A stretch of 64,000 nt of DNA from Cytobacillus oceanisediminis (GCF_003182355.1 NZ_QGTW01000008.1:62001-126000); one strand, 5' to 3'; numbered from the stretch's first letter, positions 8,949 to 21,024 are shown. The notes: generated by a model not told the origin, from the sequence alone. Numbers and translations: made by a program.

Positions 8949-9329
8949 TTATTCTTCATCTTTAGCGGAATCTTCGTCTTTGGAACGGCCTTCATCCTGA
9001 ATCTGATGAAGCAATGATTCAATACGGTTACCGTAGTCAATGGATTCATCAAATTCAAACAGGATTTCCGGTGTTTTTCGGAGCCGGATTCTCTGTCCGA
9101 TTTCAGATCGGATAAATCCTTTTGCTTTAGCCAGTCCGCGAAGTGTATTTTCTCTCTGCTCCTCATCACCCAAAACAGAGATAAACACAGTTGCCTGCTG
9201 GAGGTCACCGGTAACTTGAACATCTGTTACTGTAACAAATCCAACCCGCGGATCCTTTATTTTCCGGCCGATGATTTCGCCCAGTTCTTTTTTCATTTGT
9301 TCTCCAACTCGATTTGCTCTAAGGCTCAT
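8949..9329 (-). CDS. rbfA: 30S ribosome-binding factor A
   Basis: A 126-residue KH-fold protein for late 16S rRNA processing and cold adaptation. It starts [20 protein letters not shown], nearly the B. subtilis sequence, and has the [29 protein letters not shown] and [14 protein letters not shown] segments. The ATG at 9327-9329 has GAGGTGA 7 nt upstream; longer in-frame starts lack a site. The acidic tail [10 protein letters not shown] is longer than I expect from the B. subtilis protein. It is tightly spaced after ylxP. Confidence 0.96.
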   Translation of the reverse strand: MSLRANRVGEQMKKELGEIIGRKIKDPRVGFVTVTDVQVTGDLQQATVFISVLGDEEQRENTLRGLAKAKGFIRSEIGQRIRLRKTPEILFEFDESIDYGNRIESLLHQIQDEGRSKDEDSAKDEE

Positions 9330-9346
9330 TTCTATTTCACCTCTTC

Positions 9347-9628
9347 TTAAAGCCACTCTAAATCAGTAATTGTCCGTTCAATTTCGGGGAACGAATCAAT
9401 CATTTTCAGCGCATTTTGCAGCTCATGTTCCGTTGAAACCTGGGTGGACGAGACAGCCACAATGGCAATTTTGGTTCTTTGCCATAGATCCTGGTAATCC
9501 ACCTCTGATACAGAAACATTATATCTTTGCTTCAAGCGGGTGATTATCCGCTGCAAAACAGCCCGCTTTTCTTTTAATGAGTGTGTGTCATAAATAATAC
9601 ATTCACAGGCAGCAAGGCCAATTACCAT
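9347..9628 (-). CDS. ylxP: DUF503 family protein YlxP
   Basis: A 93-residue protein starting [22 protein letters not shown], the conserved DUF503 motif (HSLKEKR). Found next to infB and rbfA in most Firmicutes. A role in ribosome biology is inferred from this neighbourhood only. Its ATG overlaps the infB stop by one base (TAATG), pointing to translational coupling. Confidence 0.93.
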   Translation of the reverse strand: MVIGLAACECIIYDTHSLKEKRAVLQRIITRLKQRYNVSVSEVDYQDLWQRTKIAIVAVSSTQVSTEHELQNALKMIDSFPEIERTITDLEWL

Positions 9629-11844
9629 TAACGTTCCACTTCCTGCATAATATATGCTTCGATAACGTCGCCTTCTTTTACGTCATTGAAGTTTTTAATG
9701 GTAATACCGCATTCATAGCCCTGTGCTACTTCTTTGGCGTCATCTTTGAAACGCTTCAGCGCATCAACTTCCCCTTCAAAGATAACAACGCCGTCACGAA
9801 TCAGGCGGATTCCGCTGTCACGCGTAATTTTTCCATCCGTAACATAGGAACCGGCAATTGTACCGATTTTGGAAACTTTGAAAGTCTGGCGGACTTCAGC
9901 TTGCCCGATAATTTTTTCTTCAAACTCAGGATCAAGCATACCCTGCATTGCCAATTCAATTTCCTCAATAACTTTATAAATAATGCGGTGCAAGCGGATA
10001 TCAACATCTTCTGCTTCTGCTGCACGTTTCGCATTATTGTCAGGGCGAACATTAAATCCGATTACGATAGCGTTGAAGGCTGCTGCCAATGTAATATCGG
10101 ATTCATTGATGGCACCTACACCCGTATGAAGGATACGTACATTTACACCTTCTACGTCAATTTTATGAAGGGCAGCAGTTAAAGCTTCAGCTGAACCTTG
10201 AACATCGGCTTTTACTACGATGTTTAGGTCTTTCATTTCCCCTTGTTTCATATGTTCAAACAAGTTATCAAGACTTACGCGGGTTTTTTCGTTGCGCTGA
10301 GCCTGCAAAGCCTGTGATGCACGTGCTTCACCAACTTGGCGGGCTGTCTTTTCATCATCAAGAACAACAAAGCGGTCTCCAGCCTGCGGTACATCATTTA
10401 GACCCGTTATTTCTACAGGTGTTGACGGTCCCGCAGTTTTAACTCGGCGGCCAAGATCATTCACCATTGCACGAACACGGCCGAATGTATTTCCAACAAC
10501 GATCGGATCCCCTACCTTCAATGTACCGTTCTGCACAAGAAGTGTAGCGACTGAACCGCGGCCTTTATCTAGCTGTGCTTCGATAACTGTACCAACTGCA
10601 TTGCGGTCCGGGTTTGCTTTGTATTCTTCCACTTCACCGACAAGCAAAATCATTTCAAGAAGTTCGTCAATTCCTTCGCCCTTAATAGCTGAAATCGGAA
10701 CAAAGATTGTATCTCCGCCCCAAGCTTCAGGAACAAGGCCATGCTCAGTTAGTTCCTGCATAACTCGATCCGGATTTGCACCTTCTTTATCCATTTTGTT
10801 AACAGCCACAATAATTGGCACCTCTGCTGCTTTTGCATGGTTGATTGCTTCAACTGTCTGAGGCATTACACCATCATCGGCTGCAACAACCAGAATCGTG
10901 ATATCTGTGATTTTCGCACCGCGCGCACGCATTGTTGTAAATGCAGCATGTCCTGGTGTATCAAGGAATGTAATCTTTTTCCCGTTTTCTTCAACCTGGT
11001 AAGCCCCGATATGCTGAGTGATACCTCCGGCTTCACCCGCAGTAACCTTCGTATTGCGGATGGAGTCTAGCAATGTTGTTTTACCATGGTCAACGTGGCC
11101 CATGATTGTAACAACAGATGGACGTTCAATTAATTCCGCATCTTGATCTTCTGTGAAGTATACTTCAAGATCAGTTGTATCAACTAATACTTCTTCTTCT
11201 ACTTCAACGCCGTATTCACCAGCAATCAATTCGATGGCATCTTTGTCAAGGTCCTGATTAATGGTTGCCATAACACCAAGCATGAAGAGCTTTTTAATAA
11301 TTTCAGAAGGTTCGCGGTGCAACTTCTTTGCAAGTTCCGCTACTGTCAGTGATTCGCTGAAAGTAATTTTTGAAGGAAGCTCCTTCACTTTCTTAGGAGC
11401 AGGGGCTGCCTGTGTCTGCTGCTGTTGCTTGCCTTTGTTGTTTTTGTTCTTATTATTGTTTCTATTATTATTTCTGTTGTTATTATTGTTTCTATTATTG
11501 TTGTTATTGCCTCGGTTATTGCCGGAGAAGCTTTTGGACTGGCTGCCCTGTCCCTGGCTTTTGCCTTCACCTGATTTATTTTGAGGCCTTCCTTTTTGGC
11601 CTGATGAATTTTTATCATCAGTCTTGTTGGAAGCCGGTTTTGGACTCCCCTGTGGTTTTTGCTGGTTTTGAGGCTGCTGGCCTGCTTTTTTGCTGAAGAT
11701 GCCGTCAAGCTTTTGTACTGCATCCGGCTCTATTGTTGTCATATGATTTGAAACCTCAATATTCATGTCTTTTAATTTAGTAATAACATCCTTGCTTGAA
11801 ATGTTATGTTTTTTCGCATATTCATAAACGCGCATTTTACTCAT
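9628..11844 (-). CDS. infB: Translation initiation factor IF-2
   Basis: A 738-residue GTPase that places fMet-tRNA on the 30S subunit. Order: IF2 N-terminal subdomain (residues 1-50), a low-complexity linker (about 53-152) rich in Q, N, K and G with an Asn/Arg tract at 107-138, a second IF2-N domain (160-220), the G domain with GHVDHGKT at 249-256, DTPGHAAF and NKMDK, then domains II-IV including the fMet-tRNA-binding C-terminus ([18 protein letters not shown]). The linker is the only unusual part; the Asn codons form a short tandem array. An alternative internal start for a shorter isoform is likely but was not resolved. Confidence 0.98.
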   Translation of the reverse strand: MSKMRVYEYAKKHNISSKDVITKLKDMNIEVSNHMTTIEPDAVQKLDGIFSKKAGQQPQNQQKPQGSPKPASNKTDDKNSSGQKGRPQNKSGEGKSQGQGSQSKSFSGNNRGNNNNNRNNNNNRNNNRNNNKNKNNKGKQQQQTQAAPAPKKVKELPSKITFSESLTVAELAKKLHREPSEIIKKLFMLGVMATINQDLDKDAIELIAGEYGVEVEEEVLVDTTDLEVYFTEDQDAELIERPSVVTIMGHVDHGKTTLLDSIRNTKVTAGEAGGITQHIGAYQVEENGKKITFLDTPGHAAFTTMRARGAKITDITILVVAADDGVMPQTVEAINHAKAAEVPIIVAVNKMDKEGANPDRVMQELTEHGLVPEAWGGDTIFVPISAIKGEGIDELLEMILLVGEVEEYKANPDRNAVGTVIEAQLDKGRGSVATLLVQNGTLKVGDPIVVGNTFGRVRAMVNDLGRRVKTAGPSTPVEITGLNDVPQAGDRFVVLDDEKTARQVGEARASQALQAQRNEKTRVSLDNLFEHMKQGEMKDLNIVVKADVQGSAEALTAALHKIDVEGVNVRILHTGVGAINESDITLAAAFNAIVIGFNVRPDNNAKRAAEAEDVDIRLHRIIYKVIEEIELAMQGMLDPEFEEKIIGQAEVRQTFKVSKIGTIAGSYVTDGKITRDSGIRLIRDGVVIFEGEVDALKRFKDDAKEVAQGYECGITIKNFNDVKEGDVIEAYIMQEVER
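11452..11520 (-). repeat. Coding microsatellite encoding an Asn/Arg tract in IF-2
   Basis: A run of AAY (Asn) codons broken at intervals by single CGN/AGA (Arg) codons encodes residues about 109-131 of IF-2. The array is of the type that can change length by slippage in frame. It lies in the disordered linker, so length change would probably be tolerated. Confidence 0.75.
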
Positions 11845-11863
11845 ACTTTCACCCCCGCTAGTA

Positions 11864-12166
11864 TTAATCGAGCAACGTTAACAGCTTTTTTGCAAATCCG
11901 GCATCTAATACTGCCACAACAACGCGGGCTTCTTTCCCTATAGCTTGGCCGAGCATTTCCCGGTTTTCTATAAGCTTATAAGGGACCCCGTATGATTTAC
12001 ATTTATCTGTAACCTTTTTTGCCGTATTTGCGGATGCATCTGCAGACAGCAAAACAAGCTTTGCTTTGCCGTTTCTGATATCTTTAACAGCAAGCTCTTC
12101 TCCCGAAGTAATTTTCCGTGCCCGATTGGCTAAGCCAAGCAATGACATCCATTTATTTGAGTTCAT
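11864..12166 (-). CDS. ylxQ: L7Ae-family ribosomal protein YlxQ
   Basis: A 100-residue protein of the L7Ae/L30e family (kink-turn RNA binders) with the family's [15 protein letters not shown] and [13 protein letters not shown] segments. It is the conserved partner between ylxR and infB in Firmicutes. B. subtilis YlxQ is reported to bind kink-turn RNA; the target is not established. Its ATG overlaps the rnpM stop (ATGA), so the two are translationally coupled. Confidence 0.93.
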   Translation of the reverse strand: MNSNKWMSLLGLANRARKITSGEELAVKDIRNGKAKLVLLSADASANTAKKVTDKCKSYGVPYKLIENREMLGQAIGKEARVVVAVLDAGFAKKLLTLLD

Positions 12167-12447
12167 TTGGATTGCCGTTTCTCCTTCTCTATTAACTCCA
12201 AAAGTTCTTCATAAATAGATTCATCTATGGAAACTTCTAATTGATTGGCTAAGATATTCTTCTTTTTGGCTAGTAACACTGCTTCCTTTTCTTTGGAAAG
12301 ATAAGCGCCGCGCCCTGATTTTTTCCCGGTCGGGTCTACAGAAACTTCTCCTTCTTTGGAGCGAACGATGCGAACGAGTTCTTTTTTCGGTCTCATTTCA
12401 CCGGTGGCGACACATTTTCGCAAAGGAACTTTTTTACGGCTGTTCAC
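12163..12447 (-). CDS. rnpM: RNase P modulator RnpM (YlxR)
   Basis: A 94-residue basic protein with the YlxR signature [20 protein letters not shown] and [13 protein letters not shown]. The family binds nucleic acid; B. subtilis YlxR is described as an RNase P RNA-binding modulator and has also been tied to glucose-responsive regulation. The GTG at 12445-12447 is preferred because GAGGTG lies 7 nt upstream; an ATG two codons earlier (12453) is nearly on top of that site. Encoded between nusA and ylxQ, the standard order. Confidence 0.92.
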   Translation of the reverse strand: MNSRKKVPLRKCVATGEMRPKKELVRIVRSKEGEVSVDPTGKKSGRGAYLSKEKEAVLLAKKKNILANQLEVSIDESIYEELLELIEKEKRQSK

Positions 12448-12465
12448 AATCATCCACCTCTTTCC

Positions 12466-13620
12466 CTATTCTTTCTCCTCTAAGTCATCCTGAAAAGCGA
12501 AGTCTGCATCACTATCATACTCTTCGTTTTCATACTCATCATTGTCAAAGTTCAACAAAGTCTCTTCACGCGGATAGATACCGGATTCGCGAGCCTCTGT
12601 TTCTGATTTGATGTCAATCTTCCAGCCTGTAAGCTTAGCCGCCAGTCTGGCATTTTGGCCGCGCTTGCCGATTGCTAATGAAAGCTGGTAGTCAGGTACG
12701 ACAACAGTTGTCGCTTTGTCATTTTCATTCACAATGACATCAAGCACTTTTGAAGGGCTCAGCGCATTAGCAACGAATACGACAGGATCCGAAGACCATT
12801 TAACAATATCGATTTTTTCGCCCTTTAGCTCGTTTACAACCGCCTGGACACGTGTTCCCTTAGGCCCTACACATGAGCCTACCGGATCCACTTCTTCATT
12901 ATCGGAATGAACAGAGATTTTGGAACGGTCTCCGGCTTCACGGGCAACAGATTTGATTTCTACAGTTCCATCATAGATTTCAGGAACTTCAATTTCAAAT
13001 AATCTTTTTAGCAGTCCAGGATGTGTTCTGCTTACAAAGATTTGCGGTCCCTTAGTTGTCTTTTCAACTTTTGTGATAAAGACCTTAATGCGGTCATGGG
13101 GCTTGTAGTGCTCATTCGGCATTTGTTCATTCGCAGGAAGGATCGCTTCAATCTTGCCAAGGCTCACATAGATGAACTTAGGATCTGTACGCTGCACAAT
13201 TCCCGTCATGATATCTTCTTCACGGTCGATAAATTCAGAATAAATGATGCCTCTTTCCGCTTCACGGACACGCTGTGTAACGACCTGCTTGGCAGTCTGG
13301 GCAGCAATTCGCCCAAAATCCTTAGGTGTTACTTCCATTTCTACAACATCTTCCACCTGGTAGTTAGGATTGATTTTTTGAGCGTCTTCCACAGAGATTT
13401 CAAGACGCGGATCAAACACCTCGTCTACAACTTCTTTGCGGGCAAATACTCTCATTGTTCCATTTCCAAGGTTTAAATCGATGCGCACATTTTGCGCCTG
13501 GTTAAAGTTTCTGCGGTAGGCTGACACCAGCGCCGCTTCAATTGCTTCGATAATCACATCGCGAGAAATGCCTTTTTCTTTCTCAAGCAATGTCAGAGCA
13601 TCCAAAAGTTCACTGCTCAT
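12466..13620 (-). CDS. nusA: Transcription termination/antitermination factor NusA
   Basis: A 384-residue RNA polymerase-associated factor. The N-terminal polymerase-binding domain runs to about residue 125, followed by an S1 domain (DIMTGIVQR..., about 135-200), KH1 ([17 protein letters not shown], about 245-260) and KH2 ([18 protein letters not shown], about 315-335). The acidic tail after 345 replaces the repeats of longer proteobacterial NusA; the length is usual for Firmicutes. It sits between rimP and rnpM. The gap to rimP is unusually wide because of a family A repeat. Confidence 0.97.
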   Translation of the reverse strand: MSSELLDALTLLEKEKGISRDVIIEAIEAALVSAYRRNFNQAQNVRIDLNLGNGTMRVFARKEVVDEVFDPRLEISVEDAQKINPNYQVEDVVEMEVTPKDFGRIAAQTAKQVVTQRVREAERGIIYSEFIDREEDIMTGIVQRTDPKFIYVSLGKIEAILPANEQMPNEHYKPHDRIKVFITKVEKTTKGPQIFVSRTHPGLLKRLFEIEVPEIYDGTVEIKSVAREAGDRSKISVHSDNEEVDPVGSCVGPKGTRVQAVVNELKGEKIDIVKWSSDPVVFVANALSPSKVLDVIVNENDKATTVVVPDYQLSLAIGKRGQNARLAAKLTGWKIDIKSETEARESGIYPREETLLNFDNDEYENEEYDSDADFAFQDDLEEKE

Positions 13621-13705
13621 GAGATTTATATCCCCCTTTTTTCTCTTTTAAAATGATCAGGAATAGCGAAGTCCCAATATGCCGAATAGCAAATTAGCTT
13701 AATTA

Positions 13706-13948
13706 TGGCCTCTGTTAAGCTTGGCTGTTGAATTCCGCTGAATGCACTCAGCGAACCGCGGACGGTCCGTCGCTCCTCGGTGATTCAAATCTGCGGGGTC
13801 TCCCGCTGATACGCTTCTCCCGCAGGACTTTGAATAAGCATCCTTGAACAAACACCACGCGAAGGAAATGCGAATGCATTTTCGAGGATCTTGTGCCCTT
13901 CCGCTCAAATAAACGGGTGCTAAAATCAACAACTAGCTTTTACACACC
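13706..13948 (+). repeat. Dispersed repeat family A, full copy between rimP and nusA
   Basis: About 243 bp, from GGCCTCTGTTAAG to TAGCTTTTACACACC, matching the copies at 21025 and 62331 over their length. Shared blocks are AATTCCGCTG, CACTCAGCGAACCGCGG, GGGTCTCCC, TACGCT-TCTCCCGCAGGACTTTGA, the hairpin AAATGC-GAAT-GCATTT (13866-13881) and CGAGGATCT. It fills most of the 359-bp gap between rimP and nusA. It contains no plausible gene. Confidence 0.65.
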
Positions 13949-13979
13949 TTATTAATAAGCAAGCCCGCAATAGGCCGCA

Positions 13980-14447
13980 TTAAAAAACAACGGCCAAACG
14001 GGCATTGGCTACCTTCTCATAAGGAATTTCCACATTTTTCTTTCTGGTTTTGATTTTAACTTCCACCGTAACGGTCTCGCCATCAAATTGTGTTAAAACA
14101 CCTTCGAACGTCTTTTCTCCATCAATCGGCTCGTATGTTTTAATGAAAACATTTTTGCCGACTGCTTTTACAAAATCTCTGTCTTTTTTTAGAGGGCGTT
14201 CAGCTCCCGGCGATGAAACTTCCAAGAAATAGTTGTAAGGAATCGGATCTGCGGCATCAAGTTTTTCACTTAATTTTTCACTTACCAGCCCGCATTCCTC
14301 AATATCAACACCAGTTTCTTTATCAATAAATACGCGAAGGAACCAGTCTTTCCCTTCTTTTACATATTCAATGTCGACTAATTCTAAATTAAGCTCATCC
14401 ACTATAGGGGTGACTAATTCTTCTACCGTTTCAGTCACTTTGCTCAT
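13980..14447 (-). CDS. rimP: Ribosome maturation factor RimP
   Basis: A 155-residue factor for 30S maturation. It has the RimP N-terminal alpha/beta domain ([22 protein letters not shown]), the [11 protein letters not shown] motif and a C-terminal SH3-like domain. Length matches B. subtilis YlxS. It is the first gene of the rimP-nusA-rnpM-ylxQ-infB-ylxP-rbfA-truB operon. The ATG has AAAGGAGGGAAATG just upstream. A SigA-type promoter and a leader hairpin precede it. Confidence 0.97.
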   Translation of the reverse strand: MSKVTETVEELVTPIVDELNLELVDIEYVKEGKDWFLRVFIDKETGVDIEECGLVSEKLSEKLDAADPIPYNYFLEVSSPGAERPLKKDRDFVKAVGKNVFIKTYEPIDGEKTFEGVLTQFDGETVTVEVKIKTRKKNVEIPYEKVANARLAVVF

Positions 14448-14533
14448 TCATTTCCCTCCTTTAACTTGGATTCTTAGCTCTTGTTTTTTCAAAATTTATA
14501 TAAGTTATTAGGAAAAAACCGTACACAACACGA

Positions 14534-14555
14534 AAGAGTGGGTTGCCCCACTCTT
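14534..14555 (-). promoter_or_regulatory. Leader hairpin upstream of rimP
   Basis: A perfect 9-bp stem AAGAGTGGG/CCCACTCTT with a GCAA loop on the transcribed strand, a GNRA-type tetraloop. It lies between the rimP promoter and the rimP start, so it would be in the 5' UTR. The bases after it (TCGTGTTGTG) are not T-rich, so as a terminator it would be weak on this strand. It may instead be an attenuator or stability element. Confidence 0.45.
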
Positions 14556-14591
14556 CCTTTTGCGAGAGTTATTCTTAGTATTTCCAATAAA

Positions 14592-14620
14592 ACTATACCA
14601 TAACCAAATTTTTTATGCAA
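14592..14620 (-). promoter_or_regulatory. SigA-type promoter for the rimP-nusA-infB operon
   Basis: Minus strand -35 TTGCAT (14615-14620), 17-bp spacer, -10 TATAGT (14592-14597). It lies between the polC stop and rimP, about 145 bp before the rimP start. Confidence 0.7.
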
Positions 14621-14684
14621 ATGGAATAGCTGTCAGCACAAGGGTTTGGACCATACCAAGTCATTTTTTCTGCTGTTCTTTAAA

Positions 14685-17600
14685 CTAGAACAGAGACAGC
14701 TGGTTTTGCTCAGGAAGGGATTCAAGGCATCCGTGATTATCTAAATACTCAATAATAGTCTTGGATACTTTACCGCGCTGCTGCAAATCTTCCTTAGAAA
14801 GGAATTCCCCTTCCTCTCTTGCTTTAACAATATTGAAGGCCGCGTTCGTTCCCAGGCCTGGAATTGAATTAAAAGGCGGGATTAAAGAATTTCCATCAAT
14901 AATAAACTCATTGGCGCTTGACCGGTATAAGTCCACCTTCTGGAAGTTAAATCCTCTTTCGTTCATTTCCAAGGCAAGCTCCATTACGGTTAAAAGGTTC
15001 TTTTCTTTTGTAGAAGCATCAAGTCCCTTTGCATTGATTTCTTCAATGCGGGCCCGGATGGCCTGTGATCCCTTTACCATGGCATCTACATCAAAGTCCT
15101 CTGCTCGGACAGTGAAATATGCAGCGTAGTACATCAGCGGATGGTGGACCTTAAAGTACGCGATCCGGACAGCCATCAATACGTAGGCTGCGGCATGGGC
15201 TTTAGGGAACATGTATTTTATCTTTTTGCAGGAATCAATATACCATTCCGGCACTTCATTCTTTCTCATCTCTGCTTCCATTTCGTCGCTAAGGCCCTTA
15301 CCTTTACGGACAGACTCCATTATTTTAAAAGCAAAGGCAGGCTCAAGACCTTGATAAATCAAATAAACCATAATGTCATCACGGCAGCCGATTACTTCGC
15401 TCAAGTTACAAATATTATTATGGATCAATTCCTGGGCATTTCCGAGCCAAACATCCGTACCATGTGAAAGGCCTGAAATCTGGACAAGCTCTGAGAAAGT
15501 CGTCGGCTTTGTATCTTCAAGCATCTGTCGGACAAACCGTGTACCAAACTCAGGGATTCCAAGTGTTCCGGTTTTACACATGATTTGTTCTTCCGTTACC
15601 CCGAGGGACTCTGGACCGCTAAAAATCTTCATCACTTCAGGATCATCAGTAGGAATTGTTTTTGGATCAATGCCGCTAAGATCCTGCAGCATCCTGATGA
15701 CAGTCGGATCATCGTGCCCTAATATATCCAGTTTAAGAAGGTTATCATGAATGGAATGGAAGTCAAAGTGAGTTGTCTTCCATTCGGATGTCCGGTCATC
15801 TGCAGGGAACTGGATTGGCGAGAAATCGTAAATATCCATGTAATCGGGAACAACGATAATACCGCCCGGATGTTGTCCGGTTGTCCGTTTTACCCCGGTG
15901 CAGCCGGAAGCCAGCCTATCAATTTCCGCGCCCCGAATTTGCAGGTTGTTGTCCTGCTGATACGCTTTTACATAACCGTAAGCCGTTTTATCTGCAACAG
16001 TGCCAATTGTTCCTGCACGATAGACATAATCTTCCCCGAACAGCACTTTGGTATAATTATGGGCTCTTGGCTGGTACTCACCCGAGAAGTTCAAGTCGAT
16101 ATCGGGAACCTTGTCCCCTTTGAAACCGAGGAAGGTTTCGAATGGGATATCATGGCCATCTTTTTTATATTTTGCTCCGCAATTCGAACAATCCTTATCA
16201 GGCAGGTCGAAACCGGACCCGACTGATCCGTCATTGAAGAACTCTGAAGTTTTGCATTCAGGGCATACATAATGCGGCGGCAGCGGGTTTACCTCTGTAA
16301 TTTCAGTCATGGTTGCGACAAATGAGGATCCGACTGATCCACGCGAACCAACAAGATAGCCATCATCCAGTGATTTTTTTACAAGCTTGTGGGAAATCAG
16401 GTAAATGACCGCGAACCCATGCCCGATAATACTCTTCAGCTCTTTTTCGAGGCGGGCTTCAACAATTTCCGGAAGCGGATCCCCATAAATTTTTCTGGCC
16501 ATGCCATAACTCATGCTGCGCATCTCTTCATCTGCGCCTTCAATTTTAGGCGTATACAAATCATCTTTAATCGGTTTTATTTCATCAATCATATCTGCTA
16601 TTTTATTGGTATTTTCAACGACTATTTCCTTCGCTTTCTCTTTTCCAAGGAAAGAGAAGGCATCGAGCATTTCATTTGTTGTCCTGAAGTGAACATCAGG
16701 CAGCTTATGGCGGTTAAGCGGATTAGCGCCTCCCTGGGAATTAACGAGAATCTTTCGGTAGATTTTATCATTAGGGTTAAGATAGTGTACGTTTCCAGTA
16801 GCCACCACGGGAAGTCCCAGCTTGTCGCCAAGCTTTACAATATTGCCGATAATCTCCTCGAGCGCTTTTTCATCTCTTACCAGTTCAAGCTCCAAGAGGT
16901 GGGCATATACTTCTTTCGGATGGACTTCAAGATAATCATAGAATTGGGCCGTATCTTCCACTTCATCAGGTGATTTCTGCATCATGCCTTCAAATACTTC
17001 GCCTTTGTCACAGGCTGATCCAACCAGAATTCCTTCACGATGCTTTTGCAGCACGGATCTGGGAATTCGGGGAACTCTGTAAAAGTACTCAAGATGAGCA
17101 ATCGATACAAGCTTGAAAAGATTTTTCAGGCCTGCTTCTGTTTGGGCAAGCAGTGTGCAATGGTATGGTCTTGCACGCTGGTAAGCATTGCCCTGGCCCA
17201 TATTATCATTAAATTGATCATGGAATTCAATCCCTTTTTCGTCTGCATGCTTCAGCATCTTTAGAAGCAGATAACCAGTAGCTTCCGCATCGTAAATGGC
17301 ACGGTGATGCTGGGTAAGTTCAACATCAAACTTTTTCGCCAATGTATTCAGACGATGATTTTTCATGTCCGGATATAAAAAGCGGGCAAGTTCCAGCGTA
17401 TCAATCACAGGATTGGTCGCCTTTCCTATGCCGATCTTTTTATAGCCGACATTTAGGAAACCCATATCGAAGGATGCGTTATGGGCTACTAAAACGGCGT
17501 CCCCTGTCCACTCATGGAATTTTTGCAGAACCTCTTCTACTTCTGGTGCATTTTCAACCAGATCATCCGTTATTCCCGTCAAATTAATGGTTGTTGCCGA

Positions 17601-18995
17601 CAACGGATGATGAGGATTTGCAAAGGATTCAAACCGGTCAATGATTTCACCATCATGTATCTTTACAGCCGCAAGCTCGATGATCGTATCGTAAACGGCT
17701 GATAAACCTGTTGTTTCAACGTCAAATACCACATAGGTATCTTCAGTCAATCTGCGATGGGCGTCATTATAAGCAATCGGGACACCATCATCTACAAGGT
17801 TTGCTTCGATTCCATATAAAATTTTGATGTCATTCTTTTTCCCGGCACCGAATGCTTCAGGAAATGATTGGGCTACAGCATGGTCCGTGATGGCGACTGC
17901 TTTATGCCCCCATTTTTTTGCTTGGGAAACCAAAGCGCTCACAGATGAAACGGCATCCATTTGGCTCATTGGTGTGTGAAGATGCAGTTCCACTCTTTTT
18001 TCCTCAGCAGGTGCAGTATCCTGCCTTTGTATAGGCTTAATTTCATTTATATCATTTCCAATCATGACCAGGTCACGGACAAAGGTATCATTTTGAATGC
18101 TGCCGCGGACCTTAAGCCACATACCTTTTTGAACGTGCTGGAAAAGGGCTGCATCCTCTTTGTCACGCGAGAACATTTTTACGAGGATGGAGCTAGTGTA
18201 ATCAGTAACTTTAAAAGTTAATAGTGTTCTGCCGCTGCGGAGTTCCCTTGTTTCAGCGGCAAAAACATATCCTTCAATCGCAACGCGCCGCTCTTCATCT
18301 ATGATATCGATCAATTTGCGGTAATCCGCATCATCTTTAATCGTAAGACCGATTGTTAGAGGACCTTGAGGAGCTGAATTGTCAGCTGATTCTGCTTCAG
18401 CTTCTTTCTTTTGCATTTCAATCGCTGCCTGAAGTCCGCGCTCCTGGTCCTCTTTCCGTTTTGCCTCCATGAACTTTTCATACTCTTCATTAGAGCCTTC
18501 TGCAGAAACCTCTGTATCAATTACTAATGCAGGAAATCCAAATAGCTGAAGTACATCTGAAATGGTGCCAGCATATTTCTTTTTAATTGAGAGGCCTTCC
18601 AATTCATTTCGCACCTTGATGATAATCTTATTGCCCTGTACAGAAGGAACTTGTTCATTCAGGAGCTTGATTAGCGGCGGTGCCATGCCATCCATCTCCT
18701 GAATGCAGCTGTGCCAGTATTCAAGAATAAGCTTTTCAGTAAAATCCTGATTTTGCACAGAAATGCTATAAGAGATTTCTGCAATATGGGAAAATGACTT
18801 TTCCAGCTGATCTGTAAAGCGGCTATAGACACTGCAAGGCAAAATGCGCGGAAAGACAAAATAAAAATGCCATTTCCTTGTCTGTCTTTCCACTACGACC
18901 CTTTCAATCTGGGCATCATGAAAGTGTTGGACAAAGGCATCTTCGGTAAGCTGCATCTGCTGGAGCAAGAGCTGGAATCTAGACGGTTCGCTCAT
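14685..18995 (-). CDS. polC: DNA polymerase III subunit alpha, PolC type
   Basis: The 1436-residue replicative polymerase of low-GC Gram-positives (B. subtilis 1437). Order: N-terminal domain, OB fold (about 235-320), PHP domain starting [12 protein letters not shown] (about 336), inserted DEDD proofreading exonuclease with FDVETTGL (about 424-431), remainder of PHP, polymerase core with a CPEC...CSNC zinc-binding stretch and the PDIDLNFSG catalytic motif, and a C-terminal region with a helix-hairpin-helix. The ATG at 18993-18995 has GGGAG 8 nt upstream; an ATG five codons earlier lacks a site. It follows proS as in B. subtilis but has its own probable promoter. Confidence 0.98.
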   Translation of the reverse strand: MSEPSRFQLLLQQMQLTEDAFVQHFHDAQIERVVVERQTRKWHFYFVFPRILPCSVYSRFTDQLEKSFSHIAEISYSISVQNQDFTEKLILEYWHSCIQEMDGMAPPLIKLLNEQVPSVQGNKIIIKVRNELEGLSIKKKYAGTISDVLQLFGFPALVIDTEVSAEGSNEEYEKFMEAKRKEDQERGLQAAIEMQKKEAEAESADNSAPQGPLTIGLTIKDDADYRKLIDIIDEERRVAIEGYVFAAETRELRSGRTLLTFKVTDYTSSILVKMFSRDKEDAALFQHVQKGMWLKVRGSIQNDTFVRDLVMIGNDINEIKPIQRQDTAPAEEKRVELHLHTPMSQMDAVSSVSALVSQAKKWGHKAVAITDHAVAQSFPEAFGAGKKNDIKILYGIEANLVDDGVPIAYNDAHRRLTEDTYVVFDVETTGLSAVYDTIIELAAVKIHDGEIIDRFESFANPHHPLSATTINLTGITDDLVENAPEVEEVLQKFHEWTGDAVLVAHNASFDMGFLNVGYKKIGIGKATNPVIDTLELARFLYPDMKNHRLNTLAKKFDVELTQHHRAIYDAEATGYLLLKMLKHADEKGIEFHDQFNDNMGQGNAYQRARPYHCTLLAQTEAGLKNLFKLVSIAHLEYFYRVPRIPRSVLQKHREGILVGSACDKGEVFEGMMQKSPDEVEDTAQFYDYLEVHPKEVYAHLLELELVRDEKALEEIIGNIVKLGDKLGLPVVATGNVHYLNPNDKIYRKILVNSQGGANPLNRHKLPDVHFRTTNEMLDAFSFLGKEKAKEIVVENTNKIADMIDEIKPIKDDLYTPKIEGADEEMRSMSYGMARKIYGDPLPEIVEARLEKELKSIIGHGFAVIYLISHKLVKKSLDDGYLVGSRGSVGSSFVATMTEITEVNPLPPHYVCPECKTSEFFNDGSVGSGFDLPDKDCSNCGAKYKKDGHDIPFETFLGFKGDKVPDIDLNFSGEYQPRAHNYTKVLFGEDYVYRAGTIGTVADKTAYGYVKAYQQDNNLQIRGAEIDRLASGCTGVKRTTGQHPGGIIVVPDYMDIYDFSPIQFPADDRTSEWKTTHFDFHSIHDNLLKLDILGHDDPTVIRMLQDLSGIDPKTIPTDDPEVMKIFSGPESLGVTEEQIMCKTGTLGIPEFGTRFVRQMLEDTKPTTFSELVQISGLSHGTDVWLGNAQELIHNNICNLSEVIGCRDDIMVYLIYQGLEPAFAFKIMESVRKGKGLSDEMEAEMRKNEVPEWYIDSCKKIKYMFPKAHAAAYVLMAVRIAYFKVHHPLMYYAAYFTVRAEDFDVDAMVKGSQAIRARIEEINAKGLDASTKEKNLLTVMELALEMNERGFNFQKVDLYRSSANEFIIDGNSLIPPFNSIPGLGTNAAFNIVKAREEGEFLSKEDLQQRGKVSKTIIEYLDNHGCLESLPEQNQLSLF

Positions 18996-19107
18996 CTTTC
19001 TCTCTCCCATCCATTCAATAATCTAGTACTCTATTTTTAATTGTTTTATCAGTTAAGTTTTAATGTCACAAACGCTATTACCATAGCAAACATGACAGAC
19101 GGACTTT

Positions 19108-19116
19108 ATTATAACA
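19108..19116 (-). promoter_or_regulatory. Extended -10 promoter upstream of polC
   Basis: The minus strand shows TGTTATAAT, a perfect -10 (19108-19113) preceded by the extended TG. The -35 region is only a T-run. It lies about 110 bp before polC and just past the proS terminator. Confidence 0.5.
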
Positions 19117-19162
19117 TATAGACTCTGCTAAAAAACTTCATTTATTTTCTAGTGATTTGAAA

Positions 19163-19189
19163 AAACGGATTCCGTTTTGGAACCCGTTT
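19163..19189 (-). terminator. Rho-independent terminator after proS
   Basis: Stem AAACGGGTTCC/GGAATCCGTTT with one G-U pair and a 5-nt loop, followed on the minus strand by TTTTCAAATC. It separates proS from polC. Confidence 0.75.
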
Positions 19190-19262
19190 ATCTGGATTAG
19201 CGATTGGATGCTATTGTAAAAAGGGCAGCTGGCTTAAGCCCAAATTACTTAAGCAGTCCAGT

Positions 19263-20966
19263 TTATAATGCTGACATCATTTCAGTAATTTTTTCTGCAA
19301 GCTGGTCTTTATGGATTTCCTGCATGTCGCCTGTTTTCCTTACCTTTACTTCAACAATGCCTTCTGAAGCTTTTTTGCCTACTGTAATACGGATTGGTAA
19401 ACCGATAAGGTCAGAATCTGCAAATTTGACCCCTGGACGTTCCTGGCGATCATCCATTAGCACGTCATAGCGATTTTGCTTCAACGCAGAATATAATTCC
19501 TCTGCAAGGGCGGCTTGAGCTTCATCTTTCATATTAATAGGAATCAGGTGAAGGTCAAATGGTGCAAGCGCACTTGGCCAAACGAACCCATTTTCATCAT
19601 TGAATTGCTCAGCAACTGCAGCCATTGTCCGTGATACTCCTATACCATAGCATCCCATAATCATCGGCTGGGTTCTGCCGTTTTCATCTAAGTAAGTCGC
19701 TTCCATCGCTTCGCTGTACCGTGTTCCGAGCTTAAAGATATGGCCAACTTCAATTCCTTTGGCAAATTGAATTATCCCTTGTCCATCTGGTGAAGGGTCT
19801 CCCTCTTGAATGAATCGAAGGTCTGCGTACTGGCTCACACTGAAGTCCCGATCAGGATTAACATTTATATAATGGGTACCCTCTTCATTTGCACCGCATA
19901 CTCCATTAACAATTGCTTCCACTGCATGATCGGCAACGACATCAATATCTTTCACTCCGATTGGTCCTAATGAACCTACCGCACAACCCAGCACTTGCTT
20001 TGTTTCTTCAGCACCTGCAAGATCTACAGCGGCAGCCTCAAGCAGATTTTTCAACTTGATATCATTCACTTCATGGTCTCCGCGCACAAGAACAAGAACA
20101 TATTTTTCATCTGCTTTAAAAAGAAGTGACTTAATGCATTGCTCTTTTGCAACGTTCAAGAAAGACGAAACTTCGTCAATTGTTTTCTGGTTTTCTGTTG
20201 CAGCCTTTTCAAGTTCTTTAGCTTCCTCATCGCTCTTCTTGTATTCAGCAATTACTGGAGCCATTTCAATATTGGCTGCATAACCCGATGTATCAGAATA
20301 GGCTATTGTATCTTCCCCTACATCTGATAGGACCATGAATTCATGTGTGTCTTTCCCGCCCATTGCGCCAGAGTCGGCAATAACTGCTCTGAAATTCAAG
20401 CCGCAGCGTCTAAACACATTCGAGTATGCTGTATATAGCTTGTCGTACATTTCATCAAGGCTTTCCGCAGAAGAATGGAAGGAATATGCATCCTTCATTA
20501 TAAATTCACGACCGCGGAGAAGTCCAAAGCGGGGGCGTTTTTCATCACGGAATTTGGTCTGTATCTGGTAAAGCGCCAATGGCAATTTCTTATAAGATTT
20601 TACCGCATCGCGAACAAGGCTTGTTATCACCTCTTCATGAGTAGCACCCAATGCGAATTCACGCTCATGGCGGTCCCTCATTCTCATAAGTTCAGGTCCG
20701 TATGTATACCAGCGTCCCGATTCCTGCCATAATTCAGCCTGCTGAAGAGCTGGCATTAGAAGCTCAGCTGCTCCGGCATTATCCATTTCTTCTCTAACAA
20801 TCGCTTCAACCTTTTGCAGGACTTTTTTAGCCAATGGCATATAGCTGTATATTCCGCTTGCGTTTTGGCGGATAAAGCCCGCTCTAAGCAATAATTGATG
20901 GCTGCGTATTTCTGCATCTGCCGGTACTTCTTTAAGAGTAGGAATAAGCGTCATGCTCTGTTTCAT
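19263..20966 (-). CDS. proS: Prolyl-tRNA synthetase (bacterial type, with editing domain)
   Basis: A 567-residue class II synthetase that charges tRNA-Pro. Motif 1 region ([17 protein letters not shown]), motif 2 ([19 protein letters not shown]) and motif 3 ([13 protein letters not shown]) are present. A YbaK-type insertion (about 225-400) that hydrolyses mischarged Ala-tRNA-Pro lies between motifs 2 and 3, and an anticodon-binding domain ends the protein. Length is as in B. subtilis (564). The upstream gap to rseP is widened to 402 bp by a family A repeat. I looked for and did not find a T-box leader. Confidence 0.97.
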   Translation of the reverse strand: MKQSMTLIPTLKEVPADAEIRSHQLLLRAGFIRQNASGIYSYMPLAKKVLQKVEAIVREEMDNAGAAELLMPALQQAELWQESGRWYTYGPELMRMRDRHEREFALGATHEEVITSLVRDAVKSYKKLPLALYQIQTKFRDEKRPRFGLLRGREFIMKDAYSFHSSAESLDEMYDKLYTAYSNVFRRCGLNFRAVIADSGAMGGKDTHEFMVLSDVGEDTIAYSDTSGYAANIEMAPVIAEYKKSDEEAKELEKAATENQKTIDEVSSFLNVAKEQCIKSLLFKADEKYVLVLVRGDHEVNDIKLKNLLEAAAVDLAGAEETKQVLGCAVGSLGPIGVKDIDVVADHAVEAIVNGVCGANEEGTHYINVNPDRDFSVSQYADLRFIQEGDPSPDGQGIIQFAKGIEVGHIFKLGTRYSEAMEATYLDENGRTQPMIMGCYGIGVSRTMAAVAEQFNDENGFVWPSALAPFDLHLIPINMKDEAQAALAEELYSALKQNRYDVLMDDRQERPGVKFADSDLIGLPIRITVGKKASEGIVEVKVRKTGDMQEIHKDQLAEKITEMMSAL

Positions 20967-21024
20967 TTAATAGCACCTCTATTTATTATTATCAAATATG
21001 ATATTTTACTGCTTTATTAATAAA

